DNA from: Ectocarpus siliculosus
Taxonomy: Eukaryota; Sar; Phaeophyceae; Ectocarpales; Ectocarpaceae
Assembly: GCA_000310025.1 (NCBI GenBank)
Contig: FN649740.1
Coordinates: 2,643,296-2,707,295 of the forward strand
Direction: 5' to 3'
DNA: 64,000 bases
In this document: piece after piece, positions 13,401 to 22,600 of the stretch
How the letters are laid out: each line of letters opens with the position of its first letter
Numbering within the stretch: the stretch's first letter is position 1
The notes under the pieces: model-generated
Told to the model about the DNA's origin: nothing
The model's database searches: none
What the model saw: only the letters and a program-made list of their open reading frames with translations
Position numbers and translations under genes: made by a program

Positions 13401-14685
13401 GCCGCCCCGTTGTTACTTGTCGTTAAGGCCATCAAGAGCTTGCAGACGTTCTTGGTTTCGACCGACCGGAAAAACACCGCGCCTGCAAGCCGGTTGGCAG
13501 CGGGAGTGTCTACTACCGCGGCGGCCGGGGGAGCCGCGGGCACCACGCGGTGGGCCCGCGTTCGCACGGCCTGGGACAGCAAGACGGCCCTGTCCCTGCT
13601 GTTTTCGGAGGCCGTGAAGTTCAAGGTTCTGGGGTGAGAGAGAGCGGGCTTCTTTGGATGCTGTTGTTGTTGTTGTTGCTCGTGATTGGCCTTCGGCGTA
13701 GGAGCTAGTGTACCGTGGGTTGCGAAAGATAGCACACCCCCTGCTGGATCTGTTTTCAGAGCCCGGTTTTACTCTGCAGCACCTGCGCTAAGACTGCTCG
13801 AATGGTGGTGTAGGAGCCCTCATATGGAGAGCTGTCCGACAACGTACAATTTTGGTTTGATGTTGGCATCCTCTTCGTTGTGGATTACTACCCGGGTTTT
13901 GGGAATCGGTTCGGGGGGTGTGGTATCTTATGTAACCTACGGTAGTAGTAGCCTGTTGGCGAAGGGAATTCGTGCGTCCTGAGGCACTGACTAGAAACCA
14001 GACGCATGTTGTTGTTCTTTTGCCGTGAGGAAGCAGCATCACTACGACGTCAAGGCGTTGGGTAGGGGTCGGACGTTCGTGGCGGTCGGTTTTGGTCTAT
14101 GTATTCGGAAGTGACCATGGTTGTCGGCGAGGAGAAATATCGTGTTAGCACAGGTTTACCCCCCCTTCTCTCTCGCGCGCCTTGTTGGTCCAGCATTTGC
14201 TCGTGTCGCTCAATCCCGCTCGTCTGTTGGTTTTCGCGTGACTGAAAAAATCCAGGATGGATTTCGCGGAGTCGTCCGCGCTCAAGGACATGGAAGTCCG
14301 CCGCCTTTTGAGGGAAAACTCTTCCCTGCGGTCGACCGCGGCCGCCACCGCCGCCGACGGCAGCAGCGGCGGTAGGGCTGCGGCGATGGCTGCGGCGGTG
14401 GCGGCGGCGCAGGCGCAAGTAAGCGCAGCCGTCGGAGGTGGTGGTGATGGTGGTAAGGCTGCGGAGCAAGAGCAGCAGCAGCAGCAGCAGGAGCAGCAGC
14501 AGGAGGAGGAGGAGGAGGAGGAGGAGGAGGAGGGTGGGGAGTACGAGGTCGGAGAACAATCGTTTGTTGTCGTTAGCGACGACACCGACGACGACGTCGA
14601 CGACGATAGCAACAGCGAATTCGATCCCGTCAGCGATGAAGACGAAGACGAGGAGTGGTTGCCAGGCGAGGAATCCATGCTATAG
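272..14685 (+). CDS. Kinesin motor protein, probably kinesin-4/chromokinesin class (5' exons missing)
   Basis: ATP-driven microtubule motor. Phase-consistent exons: 272-391, 612-731, 948-1079, 1556-1783, 2526-2740, 3403-3514, 4228-4406, 4745-4862, 5440-5845, 6251-6411, 7089-7175, 7941-8137, 9549-9669, 10015-10110, 10517-10600, 11231-11383, optional 11454-11486, 12229-12438, 13428-13633, 14256-14685; about 1,124 residues here. Seen: P-loop GQTGSGKT (344-367), switch [11 protein letters not shown] (about 1626-1655), switch II DLAGSE (1742-1759), neck-proximal [14 protein letters not shown] (about 2639-2680) and SPADSN/NTLRYA across the 2740/3403 splice. After the motor come charged coiled-coil exons, then a segment with W and LLxxLF-type spacing (13428-13633) like the C-terminal part of chromokinesins, and a Gln/Glu then Asp/Glu tail ending [11 protein letters not shown]. 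The motor start, about 80-100 residues, lies left of the window. Kinesin identity is very sure; the kinesin-4 class is inferred from architecture. No Cys-rich chromokinesin domain was seen. Confidence 0.87.
1058..1270 (+). repeat. Tandem duplication of an exon end, its splice donor and a CAG tract
   Basis: The last 20 or so bases of the third kinesin exon (encoding GLSKHE), the donor, a CAG run and about 25 following bases (1058-1140) recur at about 1184-1270. Copy 1 has donor GTATGT at 1080; copy 2 has GTAAGT at 1206. Copy 2 sits inside the intron, and direct read-through to it meets a stop near 1131, so copy 1 is the functional exon end. Copy 2 is a decoy, apparently with the better donor. 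Confidence 0.75.
1449..1487 (+). repeat. (GA)n microsatellite in a kinesin intron
   Basis: An almost pure AG dinucleotide run lies in the intron between exons 948-1079 and 1556-1783. No function is visible. Confidence 0.85.
1801..1937 (-). repeat. Dispersed repeat family B, truncated copy 1
   Basis: After a G run, the sequence reads as a diverged reverse complement of the segment at 9147-9246, ending at a CACATCACCAAGG-like edge. It lies in a kinesin intron. It is the most diverged of four copies found here. Confidence 0.65.
2829..2937 (+). repeat. Dispersed repeat family B, truncated copy 2
   Basis: About 105 bases match 9147-9252 almost base for base, from GAGCCTGGTCCGGTGAGAAC through the CATGCACGACTATGAGTACAC edge and a C run. 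It lies in the intron between exons 2526-2740 and 3403-3514, directly after a diverged sequence in the same intron. Confidence 0.75.
7189..7405. mobile_element. MITE-like element, family A copy 1
   Basis: This is a 217-base element in a kinesin intron. Its first and last 50 or so bases are near-perfect inverted repeats, from CCGTATACGACACAAGATAA through ACCCCCT to the ATTTTCAAAGCTCGAT inner edge. There is no internal reading frame. Size, terminal inverted repeats, lack of coding capacity and two relatives in this window fit a miniature inverted-repeat transposable element mobilised by a transposase elsewhere. The flanks were too short to settle a target-site duplication. This is the best preserved copy. 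Confidence 0.85.
8703..9252 (+). repeat. Dispersed repeat family B, long copy 3
   Basis: About 550 bases in the kinesin intron between exons 7941-8137 and 9549-9669 are the reverse complement of about 54719-55245 with few differences. It contains T-rich runs between GGTTACCG and CGGTAACC, which form a short inverted pair, and ends in a C run after GAGTACAC. No protein is encoded. The close match to the copy 46 kb away suggests recent spread. The element class is not evident from termini. Confidence 0.85.
11347..11500 (+). repeat. Second tandem duplication of an exon end with its donor
   Basis: The end of exon 11231-11383 (encoding EAWLATEIE followed by GTGGGC) and about 35 intron bases recur about 103 bases downstream. 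Copy 2 (11454-11486) is preceded by a TTTATCAG acceptor-like site and followed by GTGGGC, is open and exactly 33 bases long, and would add 11 residues without shifting frame. It may be a real mini-exon or an intronic relic. Confidence 0.7.
12606..13050. repeat. 15-bp minisatellite, about 30 units
   Basis: Units of the type GTTAAGAACATGGCA repeat about 30 times inside the kinesin intron 12439-13427. Variant units (AACGTGGCATTTAAG, AGCTTGACAGTTAAG, AGCTTTAAAGGTAAG, GATAAGAACATGGCA) are clustered, which indicates expansion by unequal exchange or slippage. The unit is a multiple of three, so the frame continuing from exon 12229-12438 stays open to about 13071. It is treated as intronic because the flanking splice sites and phases agree. 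Confidence 0.9.
13713..13942. mobile_element. MITE-like element, family A copy 2
   Basis: About 230 bases in the kinesin intron between exons 13428-13633 and 14256-14685. The ends are diverged inverted repeats related to those of 7189-7405: AGATAGCACACCCCCT near the left end and AGGGGGTGTGGTATCTT-like on the right. The interior is unrelated to copy 1, as is common for MITEs sharing a transposase. It is older than copy 1, judging by mismatches between its ends. Confidence 0.75.
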
Positions 14686-15357
14686 TATGAAAGTTTGTTG
14701 TCGAAGACCGAATAAACTGTAGTTTATTGTGCACGGAAAAATTCGGAACATCTCCCAGTTCTATGCATGTAGTTGGGTTCTTTGTTGTGCCGCCCTGGAG
14801 GTGGTTGGTTCGGATGTTTTGATTCGGTTTTCTGGGGTCCCAAAAAAAGAGAGGTCTCACGGAGTTTTCATTCTGCTGCCTCGCTGCTCCTGCAGCAAGA
14901 GTTTGATGGACGCGTGTCCACTGAACCCAAGGGCCACGTGTTGACGAATGCACAAGTGTGTGACGTGTAGCCCGCCGTTAGGACACGACGGAGGCTTTGT
15001 GCCGTGCGGAACGTGTGGTACGGGGGAAGCCTCCCTCCGTAAGTCACAGAAAATATTAATGAAGGCAATTCGAAAGAAAACAGTAAAAGTCTATTTTTTT
15101 GGGAGTACTGCACACATAAGCTGCTGTTGTGTGTTGCACTTGAGCTTGGCGCAAGATGTTGCGGGCACGATCAGGTCCCCCGCCCGAGCGACCGCTTCAC
15201 TCATTGCACGGGCCATCCCCGCCGTTAGATTTTGTTGTAGTGATGTCTCTATCGCCATGGGTACCGCCATGGCTGTTGACCCAATCGAGCACCACGCGTT
15301 TCCGAGTTCACAAGTTTCGAGAGTTTTTCGTACCTAGCAAGGTTCCATTAAGAGCAG
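14686..15357. other. Region between kinesin stop and first recognised SAP-gene exon
   Basis: This should hold the kinesin 3' UTR and the promoter and first exon of the next gene. Open stretches exist at 14948-15337 and from 15156 on, but none gives a phase-compatible splice into 15358 that also looks like protein. I could not place a start codon. Confidence 0.4.
14711..14716 (+). promoter_or_regulatory. Possible polyadenylation signal of the kinesin gene
   Basis: A canonical AATAAA lies 25 bases after the proposed kinesin stop codon, which is a short but workable 3' UTR. It supports ending the kinesin at 14685 rather than splicing on into the SAP-domain exons. Poly(A) motifs are often degenerate in algae, so this is weak evidence alone. 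Confidence 0.3.
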
Positions 15358-17665
15358 ACAGCGCGTCGGTTTGGCCGACACCTCCGGTCCAAGCTGAAGA
15401 AGGCCTTCGTGCTCTCTATAAAACGCCATCCCACGCGTGCACCCTCCCTGTATCGTTCTATCTCCACCGCCCCCCCCGCCGCCCCCCCCCGCCGATATTC
15501 AGACTCCTTGCTCGCGCACAAGAAGCGTTCCTCCTCGAGCAGTTCCACCGCACCTGGAGCAACGGCAGCGGCTTCTGCCGCGGAAGCAGGAGGGACCAAG
15601 GGGACCTTCGCCGGCGCCGATGGGGGGTCGGCCGTTAAGGACGAACGCCTGTCCTGCGGATCAGCCGCGTCTTCCTCGTCGAGGGTCACCGTGCTCTCGG
15701 TATACAGCGAAGACGGGGAGGGCACGGACGGGTGGTCCGGGATCGACTGGGACCACCTGCATTTCTACACGGTGAGAGATGATGGTGACGAGGTTCTTTC
15801 TGCCAGCGCGCGCGCCCGCGCTCGCCGCCTCTGCCGTTCCGGGGTGTGACGACTCCTCTTTCTTGGCTGTGGCCTTGGCCCGCAAAGAACGCCCGCTGAT
15901 ATCGTGGGGGCCCCGCGTGCGTGCAACACGTACTGTCCGCTGTCCATGCGGGGATCCCGCTGTCCGTGTTGCTGGTTCCGTGTTTCGCCCCGGCGATTTG
16001 GAGTGCCTTGACACGCGTGGTAGATCTGGCGCGCGCCGCGTGGGCTACCGAACTGTTTCCCGGTGTGTCGTACCGCTGTTGTTTCTTTTGGTGCTGGTTG
16101 TGCTCTTCAAAGTGAAACCGTTTCTTCACTGCCTCCCGGTGCAACAACAGCGTTTGGTGGTTGTTTAATCAGCTGAAGGAGGCCTCGTTCTACACAAGCA
16201 CATGCACGCCCGATTTATCGTTTTTCCTTTTTTCGTGTTTGTGCCCCCTCCAGTCATGTGTGCGCCGGTTTGTCTTTCAATGCTTGCGTGCGTAACGTTC
16301 CGACCGCGTGCGCGTGCGTGCACTCCGAAAACGCGGCGGCAACTCTCCCGACCCCAACCCCCTAAACAGATCCCCCAGCTGAAGGACTTCCTACGTCGCC
16401 ACCACCTCCCCGTGTCGGGCAAGAAGGGAGTCCTCATCAACCGCCTCGTCCAGGCCGCTCGCGATTCCGGCCACCTGCCTCAGGTCCCACCGTCCTCCCC
16501 CGCCGGCTCCGACTTCTCGTTCTCTCTGCCGGGCCTGGACGCTCCCGCAGCCGGCGGCCCCGCTCAACGTGGCCCCGGGCGCGACAACGAAGGAGCCGCC
16601 GGGGCGTTAGAGTCAAGCGGTGGGGAGGATGGCGCCGGCGAGTCGGCCAAGGAAGACGCTGCGGGCGGTTACAGGTATGGTATGAAAAGCCGCCCCGCTG
16701 TGGCGGCAGCGACGGCAGCTGCCGGGAAACCGAAGACGACTCTCAAGGAGAGGCTCGAGGCGCGTGTACGGGACAGGGACCTGGCCGCAAAGCGTCAAGC
16801 CGCCGAAACGCCTCCGCCCAGCGGTGCACCGGGAAGTGGTGCGAACGGTGCCGTCGGGTCGGCCAGCAGTGGTAATGGTAGCAACAGCAGTGGCAGCAGC
16901 TCTCGGAAACATCAGGCTTGTCCCACAACCACTAGCGGGGATGCAGGAAGAAATAGACCGTCGGCGGCTACGCAGGGAAAGCATAGGCCGGCGTCCTCTC
17001 AGTCGCGCACCAGCAATGAAGCCGGAACGGCCGCGGCGGCGACTTCGGCGATGGGACCGCCGCGCGTGCGGAAGGCCCTCGGCTCTTTGGGCTCGGGCAA
17101 CGTCGGCGGCGCCGGCGGCGGCCGCCCCACCGGTAGACCGGCGGGCATTAAGGCGGCGGTCGTGAAGCAAAAGTCACCGATCATCGGAACGCAGGTGGGC
17201 ACGACGAAGTCGCAGCAGCCTGTCGCAGGTGGTGGCGCTTCTGCGCAACAAAAGCGGGGTCACGGTGCCACGTCGGGCCTGCCAGCACGAGGGGTGGCGA
17301 AGACGGCCCGAACGTCCGTGGTGGCTGGGTCCAGCGGTAACAGCAGTGCTAGCCGTGCGGGGACGATCGATCGCGTGGGCTCTTCGTGTGACGCCGGCAA
17401 AGGCAAAGAAGGGAGAAACGCCTCCTCCGGGAGTGGAAAAAGACCGGTACAACCGGGCGCCGGTACGGCAGCCGGGTCAGCCGCATCCCACAAAAGGGCG
17501 AAAGTGGACGGCGGCGGTGGCGGCGGCGGTGGTGGCTTCAAGGCGGCATCGACGAAGGCGTCGGCCTTGTCGTCGAAGCAGGCCAGGCCGTCTTCCGTCG
17601 GAGCGCCTTCGTTCATGAAGCCCACGAAAACTTCTGGGGCGCGCAACGTTGGCCCTGAGGAGTGA
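15358..17665 (+). CDS. SAP-domain protein with long Gly/Ser/Ala-rich tail (5' end not found)
   Basis: Two exons join in phase 0: 15358-15771 (donor GTGAGA) and 16370-17665 (acceptor CTAAACAG, stop at 17663-17665). Exon 1 encodes a basic start (RRFGRHLRSKLKKAF), a Ser/Ala-rich stretch and an acidic end (DGWSGIDWDHLHFYT). Exon 2 opens directly with a SAP motif, QLKDFLRRHHLPVSGKKGVL then INRLVQAAR, matching the two-helix pattern with central SGKK. SAP motifs bind A/T-rich or scaffold-attachment DNA and occur in chromatin and RNA-processing proteins, so a nuclear DNA-binding role is inferred. The remaining 400 or so residues are low-complexity and basic, with one short charged helix-like segment (about 16740-16800). 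No ATG lies in exon 1, so at least one upstream exon is missing from this model. Confidence 0.65.
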
Positions 17666-19621
17666 GTAGGTCGTTGCGGTGCTAAATGTTCTAGGGACAG
17701 TTTGAGCCCGACGTCTACAGGGGCTATCTCGTGCCAACGTGCATTTGTCGTCGTCGGCGGGGGGGGAAGCTTGGGGTGGAAATGGCAAGGTGTGCATGAT
17801 AATGAATGGTGCTGGTGATCTTTGTGTCGACGGTGAGGACGTAATGCGTTAATGCGGGGGGTAATTCTCTCCGATCGTACACTCGACCACACCCGTGTGG
17901 TGTCACCGCATCCCATCCTATTGTGCTGGGACTTCTTCACACAGGAAAGTTCAGACGTACTTCCAAAGAGTGCGCCATTTGAACTCCCTCCGACTGTCCT
18001 GGATGTCCACGTTCTCTGCACGTAGACAGTCGACACAGTTTTATTATGGTTTCTCTCGGGAATGTTTGGTTTGTATGGGATCGCGGTTGTCGTCCGGTGT
18101 CTGTGGAAGGCAGCGGAGCACCTCGGTAGTACACCGTATTTCGCTATTCCACCTGAAACAGAGGTGTCTAGTCTATAGCAGCAGTATCAATTTTGCTTTT
18201 GCTGTCCGCCTTAAGTCGGGGGCTCCAAACCGGTGGGTTGGACAGCGTGGTGGTGGTTTTTCGCTTGTGTCGTGACGTCGAGAATTCATGGATGGTTCGG
18301 TCGTACGACGTGGTTCTTCGGACGTGTTGTGTGTTGGTGTGTGTTGACTTGCCGCTGCTGACAATCGTGCGTATTGTGCGTGCGTGTGTGTTTTTTTTTT
18401 CGCTCTTTTCTGTTGTTAACATCTACGCCACTTTCTGTATTGCCTCAGGCGTGTAAGGACGATCATTGCCGTGTTGACCAGTTGTGCAATGCTTTGGTGA
18501 TGGTTTAGCGTTTCGGTGCTGATCGTTTGGTTGCCGCGCGCCTGCTGCGTTGCGATGGTTTTCGAGGTCAGGGGTCCCTAATTCTATCGCGTCGGCCGGC
18601 CCCTACGTGCCAAGGTCGAAAGGTGTCGCTTCGTTTGTTGTCCCCCGCGAGCGTTTGTTTAACTTGATGATAATACGAGTGCTTCGCTGTCACGTTGCCT
18701 TTGGCGGCGATTTGAGAGAAGCTCCGTGTGGTTGAAGTCTTCGTCTGCTTGCCTTCGTTTATTAGGGGGCCAGCGCATTTCCTGTTGCTTTCAAATTGGA
18801 TCGCCAATGATCGGAAAACACCCGCGACGACTTCTCCCAATCGTCGTGTACGTATGTATCCGTCTTTCGTGATCTACCCGATCACGCAGCCACCGCGCTT
18901 GGCTCGTTCTTCAAAGCAGCTTTAGCTTTCTAGGTTCTCCCCCACTCAACTCCTGTCTGTGATATCACAGGACTTACAATTGCGATTATAGCCTTCTCCA
19001 GGCACCTTGATGAGAATGAAAGATGTAGGCCGGAGGAGCGCTTATTGCAGCGACCATGATTTGCTTACGCTGCTTGTTCCGCGCGTTGGACGGTTGCGTC
19101 GGTCACATCTCTGTGCGTAGCTGACACCACGCACACAGGGATATGGGCAAAACAACCCAAACGACGCCTAAGTCCCAAGTCGGATGTTACAATCGCGGTT
19201 GCGGGTTTTAGGTCGGTGGTTTAGGCTCTTGGACAGCGTTAGTCCGGCGAGAGGTAGTACAGTGCGCCATGCGGAGCCTTGACTATCATAGGGGCCCGTT
19301 TAGCAGTGTAGGCGAGCAAATTCAGTTTCAGCCTCCCTCATCGGTGAGTGAGATAGGAGTTTTTCTGTTTCGTTCTGCCGTCCCCTGCCTAGACCCAAAA
19401 GATTGTCGAGAAATTCGCACACGACTCAATGGCCCCTGCGAAGCGACGGATTAAACGTGCCCCGTGCTCAACTACTTCCAACCCTCCAAGTTCCGTGGAA
19501 ACATTCGAGCAAGCCAACGGCTGTATTTGCGTTGTTGTAGCTTTCAAACAGAGCTGCAGCTCCTGACATACCACACAACGGGTGGCGAGACTTGCATAAT
19601 CTCATGTGCCCAGCCAATTCT
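17666..19621. other. Convergent intergenic region, probably two 3' UTRs
   Basis: It separates the tail-to-tail SAP gene and the large coiled-coil gene. I see no supported exon here. Long 3' UTRs from both sides are likely. A reverse-strand AATAAA (18758-18763) could serve the minus-strand gene. No repeat seen elsewhere in the window was recognised in it. Confidence 0.4.
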
Positions 19622-22600
19622 CTAGCCGGCTACGCCACCGCCGCGCTCTTGTTGCTGCCTCTTTGCCTGGGCCTTGCGTCGTTTCGCCTCATCCCTGGCG
19701 GAGCGGGTTCGCTCATCTATCTCTTGCAGCTGCTCTGCTTGTTCGCCGGTCTATCGTTGTTGTTGCAGGCAGGATACGAACGTATCCCAGAAAAAAGAAA
19801 CGGCCAGGACAAAGGGAAGGGGGGTGTCCTCGATGTTCGGTGTGTGCTCGTTATCTACTCTCTTGTTCAATGAACATAGAAACAAACTCGGATCCCCCTA
19901 TGGAGGCAGAGGGTTTTGGTGAAAAATTGAAGGCACGAACCAAGCGTGAATGGCCGTGACATGTTCGACCAGTTGTGTGCGGCGGTACAACCAAGTCCTC
20001 AACTTACCTCGCTGAGCAGCGACAGAAGCTTCTTCTGTTGCTCGACCAGAACCTGAACCAAAGTCCTCTCCAGACCCTTCATCTCTTCCTCCTTCTCCGC
20101 CCGCGACTCGGCCAACCCTCCCAGCTTGCCATCGACCGCGACGAGGGCTTTCCGCTTGGCCTAAAGAATGTGTTTGCGTGAGCAAACGGATTCGAATTCA
20201 GAATAAATCTACACTGTAGTAAGTCCGTAATGTCATCGATACCTTGGTGGTGGAGCACTCACTGCTACCCTCGCGGACACTAAACGGTGCCCCGTAAGCT
20301 TTCGCCGGGCTTGGTGTGCCGCGTCGAACCAGCTCGCTCAAAAAAGAAGAATGCCTCCGTTCTAGGGCACTGGAAACCTCGGTTCAACCTGGCTTTCAGC
20401 AGGGAGTTTTGGTCGCCGGAGGTCTCCACCTGAGTGATGTGGGCATCATCACCCTTCCTAGTAGGCGCTAGGCCAAGCCTCAGACCCGCAAAACTACCGG
20501 GCGGAACGGTCCTAAAACCCTTGGCATAGCAGGCAGGGGAAGAAACAAGTACTTTCTAGGAACAGGTAGGACGTCAATTGCCACTGGATGTTTTCCGGGC
20601 TGAGGGGGCTACGTTGAATCAATGAAATGGACAAGACATCAGAGAAGACGCCTCCAAAACGGCTCCGGAAGCCCGGTCCAATTTCGCTTTCATTTGCTTG
20701 GCTGAATGCCCGCGAAATATAGCTCGCCGCGCATTGACCTTTGCCGACCACAACTATTTGCTATAGAACCAAGTAGAAGTACTAAACATGAACACAGCCG
20801 AGGGGGTAGGGAGTAGCGCCGTTTAGAATACGGACGAGGAGGCGAATGCTCGGTGTCGACCGTTCTCATACCCTGTGCTCCCCTGAAACATACGAACACT
20901 AAGGAGAATACGGCCGACATTTATTGGCGAACAAGTTGTAGTGAGGGGGGGGCTGGAGGTGGGCGGCTTCGAGGTAATTGGCGAAGCCTTGAGCAGCTAC
21001 CACGGCTGGTGGAAACAGGTGCAATCAACGTGGTATCGGAAACAACGCAGCGATAATAGTTTCATCCGCAGTAAAAGTACCTCCATGGCTTCCAGGAGCC
21101 CCTCTAGCTCTTCGTCCAGCCTGCGCTTCTTGCGAGCCCTGGCCGGGATGATCATCCCATCCGGTCCTATCGCGCTCTGTCTCGAGTGGGCGTGCGCCTC
21201 CTTCTCGGCGTTCTTGGCCTGGCCCTCCAGCTCCCGGAACTCCCGCTGAAGCAGCAAACGTTGCTCTTCGAGCTGGTCGATTGGAGCAGACGACAGACGA
21301 TACATTTGAAAGGACGATGTCGGAATTTTGTAGAAAGGTGGGTTCGCTTGCAAATTGCTACGCTATGTTGTCTTCAAGCTCGGCGGGCTTCCACCGGAGC
21401 AGCCGCTATTGGTGGCTGTTCGATCAAATCGGTTCTTCACGAACCTTTTTGGGAGGAGATCCACTGTCGTCATCAATGATGAGACTGATCGCGGAGGACG
21501 GGGGGGGGGGGGGGTGTTCTACGTATCCATTACCGGTGATAATGATTTGTTTCCGTTGACCAAAGCATGCGTTCCGAAGCCGAGGCAGAGGGGATACGTC
21601 GCCTAGCGGACTACAGTCGATGGTTCTGTTGCGTGGACGTCGAGAATGAATGAATGCGAAAACATTCCCCGAAGTGTGCACACATAGGTCCATACCTGCT
21701 GGCGATCTCTTGCGAGGCTGTCAAGCTCCTTGTGCAAGCTCTTGCTCTGTACCTTGTGGTCAATCAGTACCTTGAGAGCGGTAGTAGTTTGTTTCACGAC
21801 GGCACCGTTTTGCACGGTGAGGAGCACACGCAGGGAATCGGCACGCGAGATAAGCCCAAGGGTACAACCCGACAATGAGTTGAGACAAGATAGATCTAGG
21901 CGCGCATCTGCGTGGTTGCCCTATCCGGTCCGAGCTGTCTGCCTGTGGAGGCTCTGTATGTGATATGAGGAGGAAAATACTGTCCAGTTCGTGTTTGGTT
22001 CCGGTGCACCAGGAAGCCCGCCACCGGCGGAAGGTCAACACAATCCGTGACAACGTCTGAGATCCAACAGCAGCAGCGAACTAGCTCCGGGTTGAACGAC
22101 CGGTGGTCATGATTCATATGGGGAACTTCACCCAATAGCGACTCGGTGTAAACGATGCGAATAGTCATACAACTGCGGTCCTCTCCCCCCATCAAAACGC
22201 TCGGATAATGGCCTTTCCTCCCTTGAAAAAAAACGGCTGATGATGTGGACGACGCAATCAATCCGCCCATCCTGCTTTTGTGTGACAATTTTCGAGAAAC
22301 GCGCAAGCTAAAATGCCATACCTCGCGTTTGTGGTTGACCAAAGTCTCTTGCATGGAAGCGAACCGCCTCCGGGAATCAAACGCCATGTCCATCAATTCG
22401 TCCACTACCGTGTACAGGGTCTCCTTCTGTGCTTCGAACATCGACTCGGCCTCCGCCTCCCGCTGGGCTGCCTCGTCGCGAAGTTGTTTCGCCGCCTATG
22501 GATATGAAAGCTTGTGTTTGTGAGCCTTGATGTTGGTCCTTTGTTTTGTTATTGTCGTCGTTGTGGCTGTTAATAATGAGAAAGGCGTTTAGGATAGTGT

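Noticed and set aside
14948-15337. A Cys-containing frame as the first exon of the SAP-domain gene
   Set aside because: CVTC and CGTC look zinc-finger-like, but there is no donor giving a phase match into 15358 and the rest of the frame is unconvincing.
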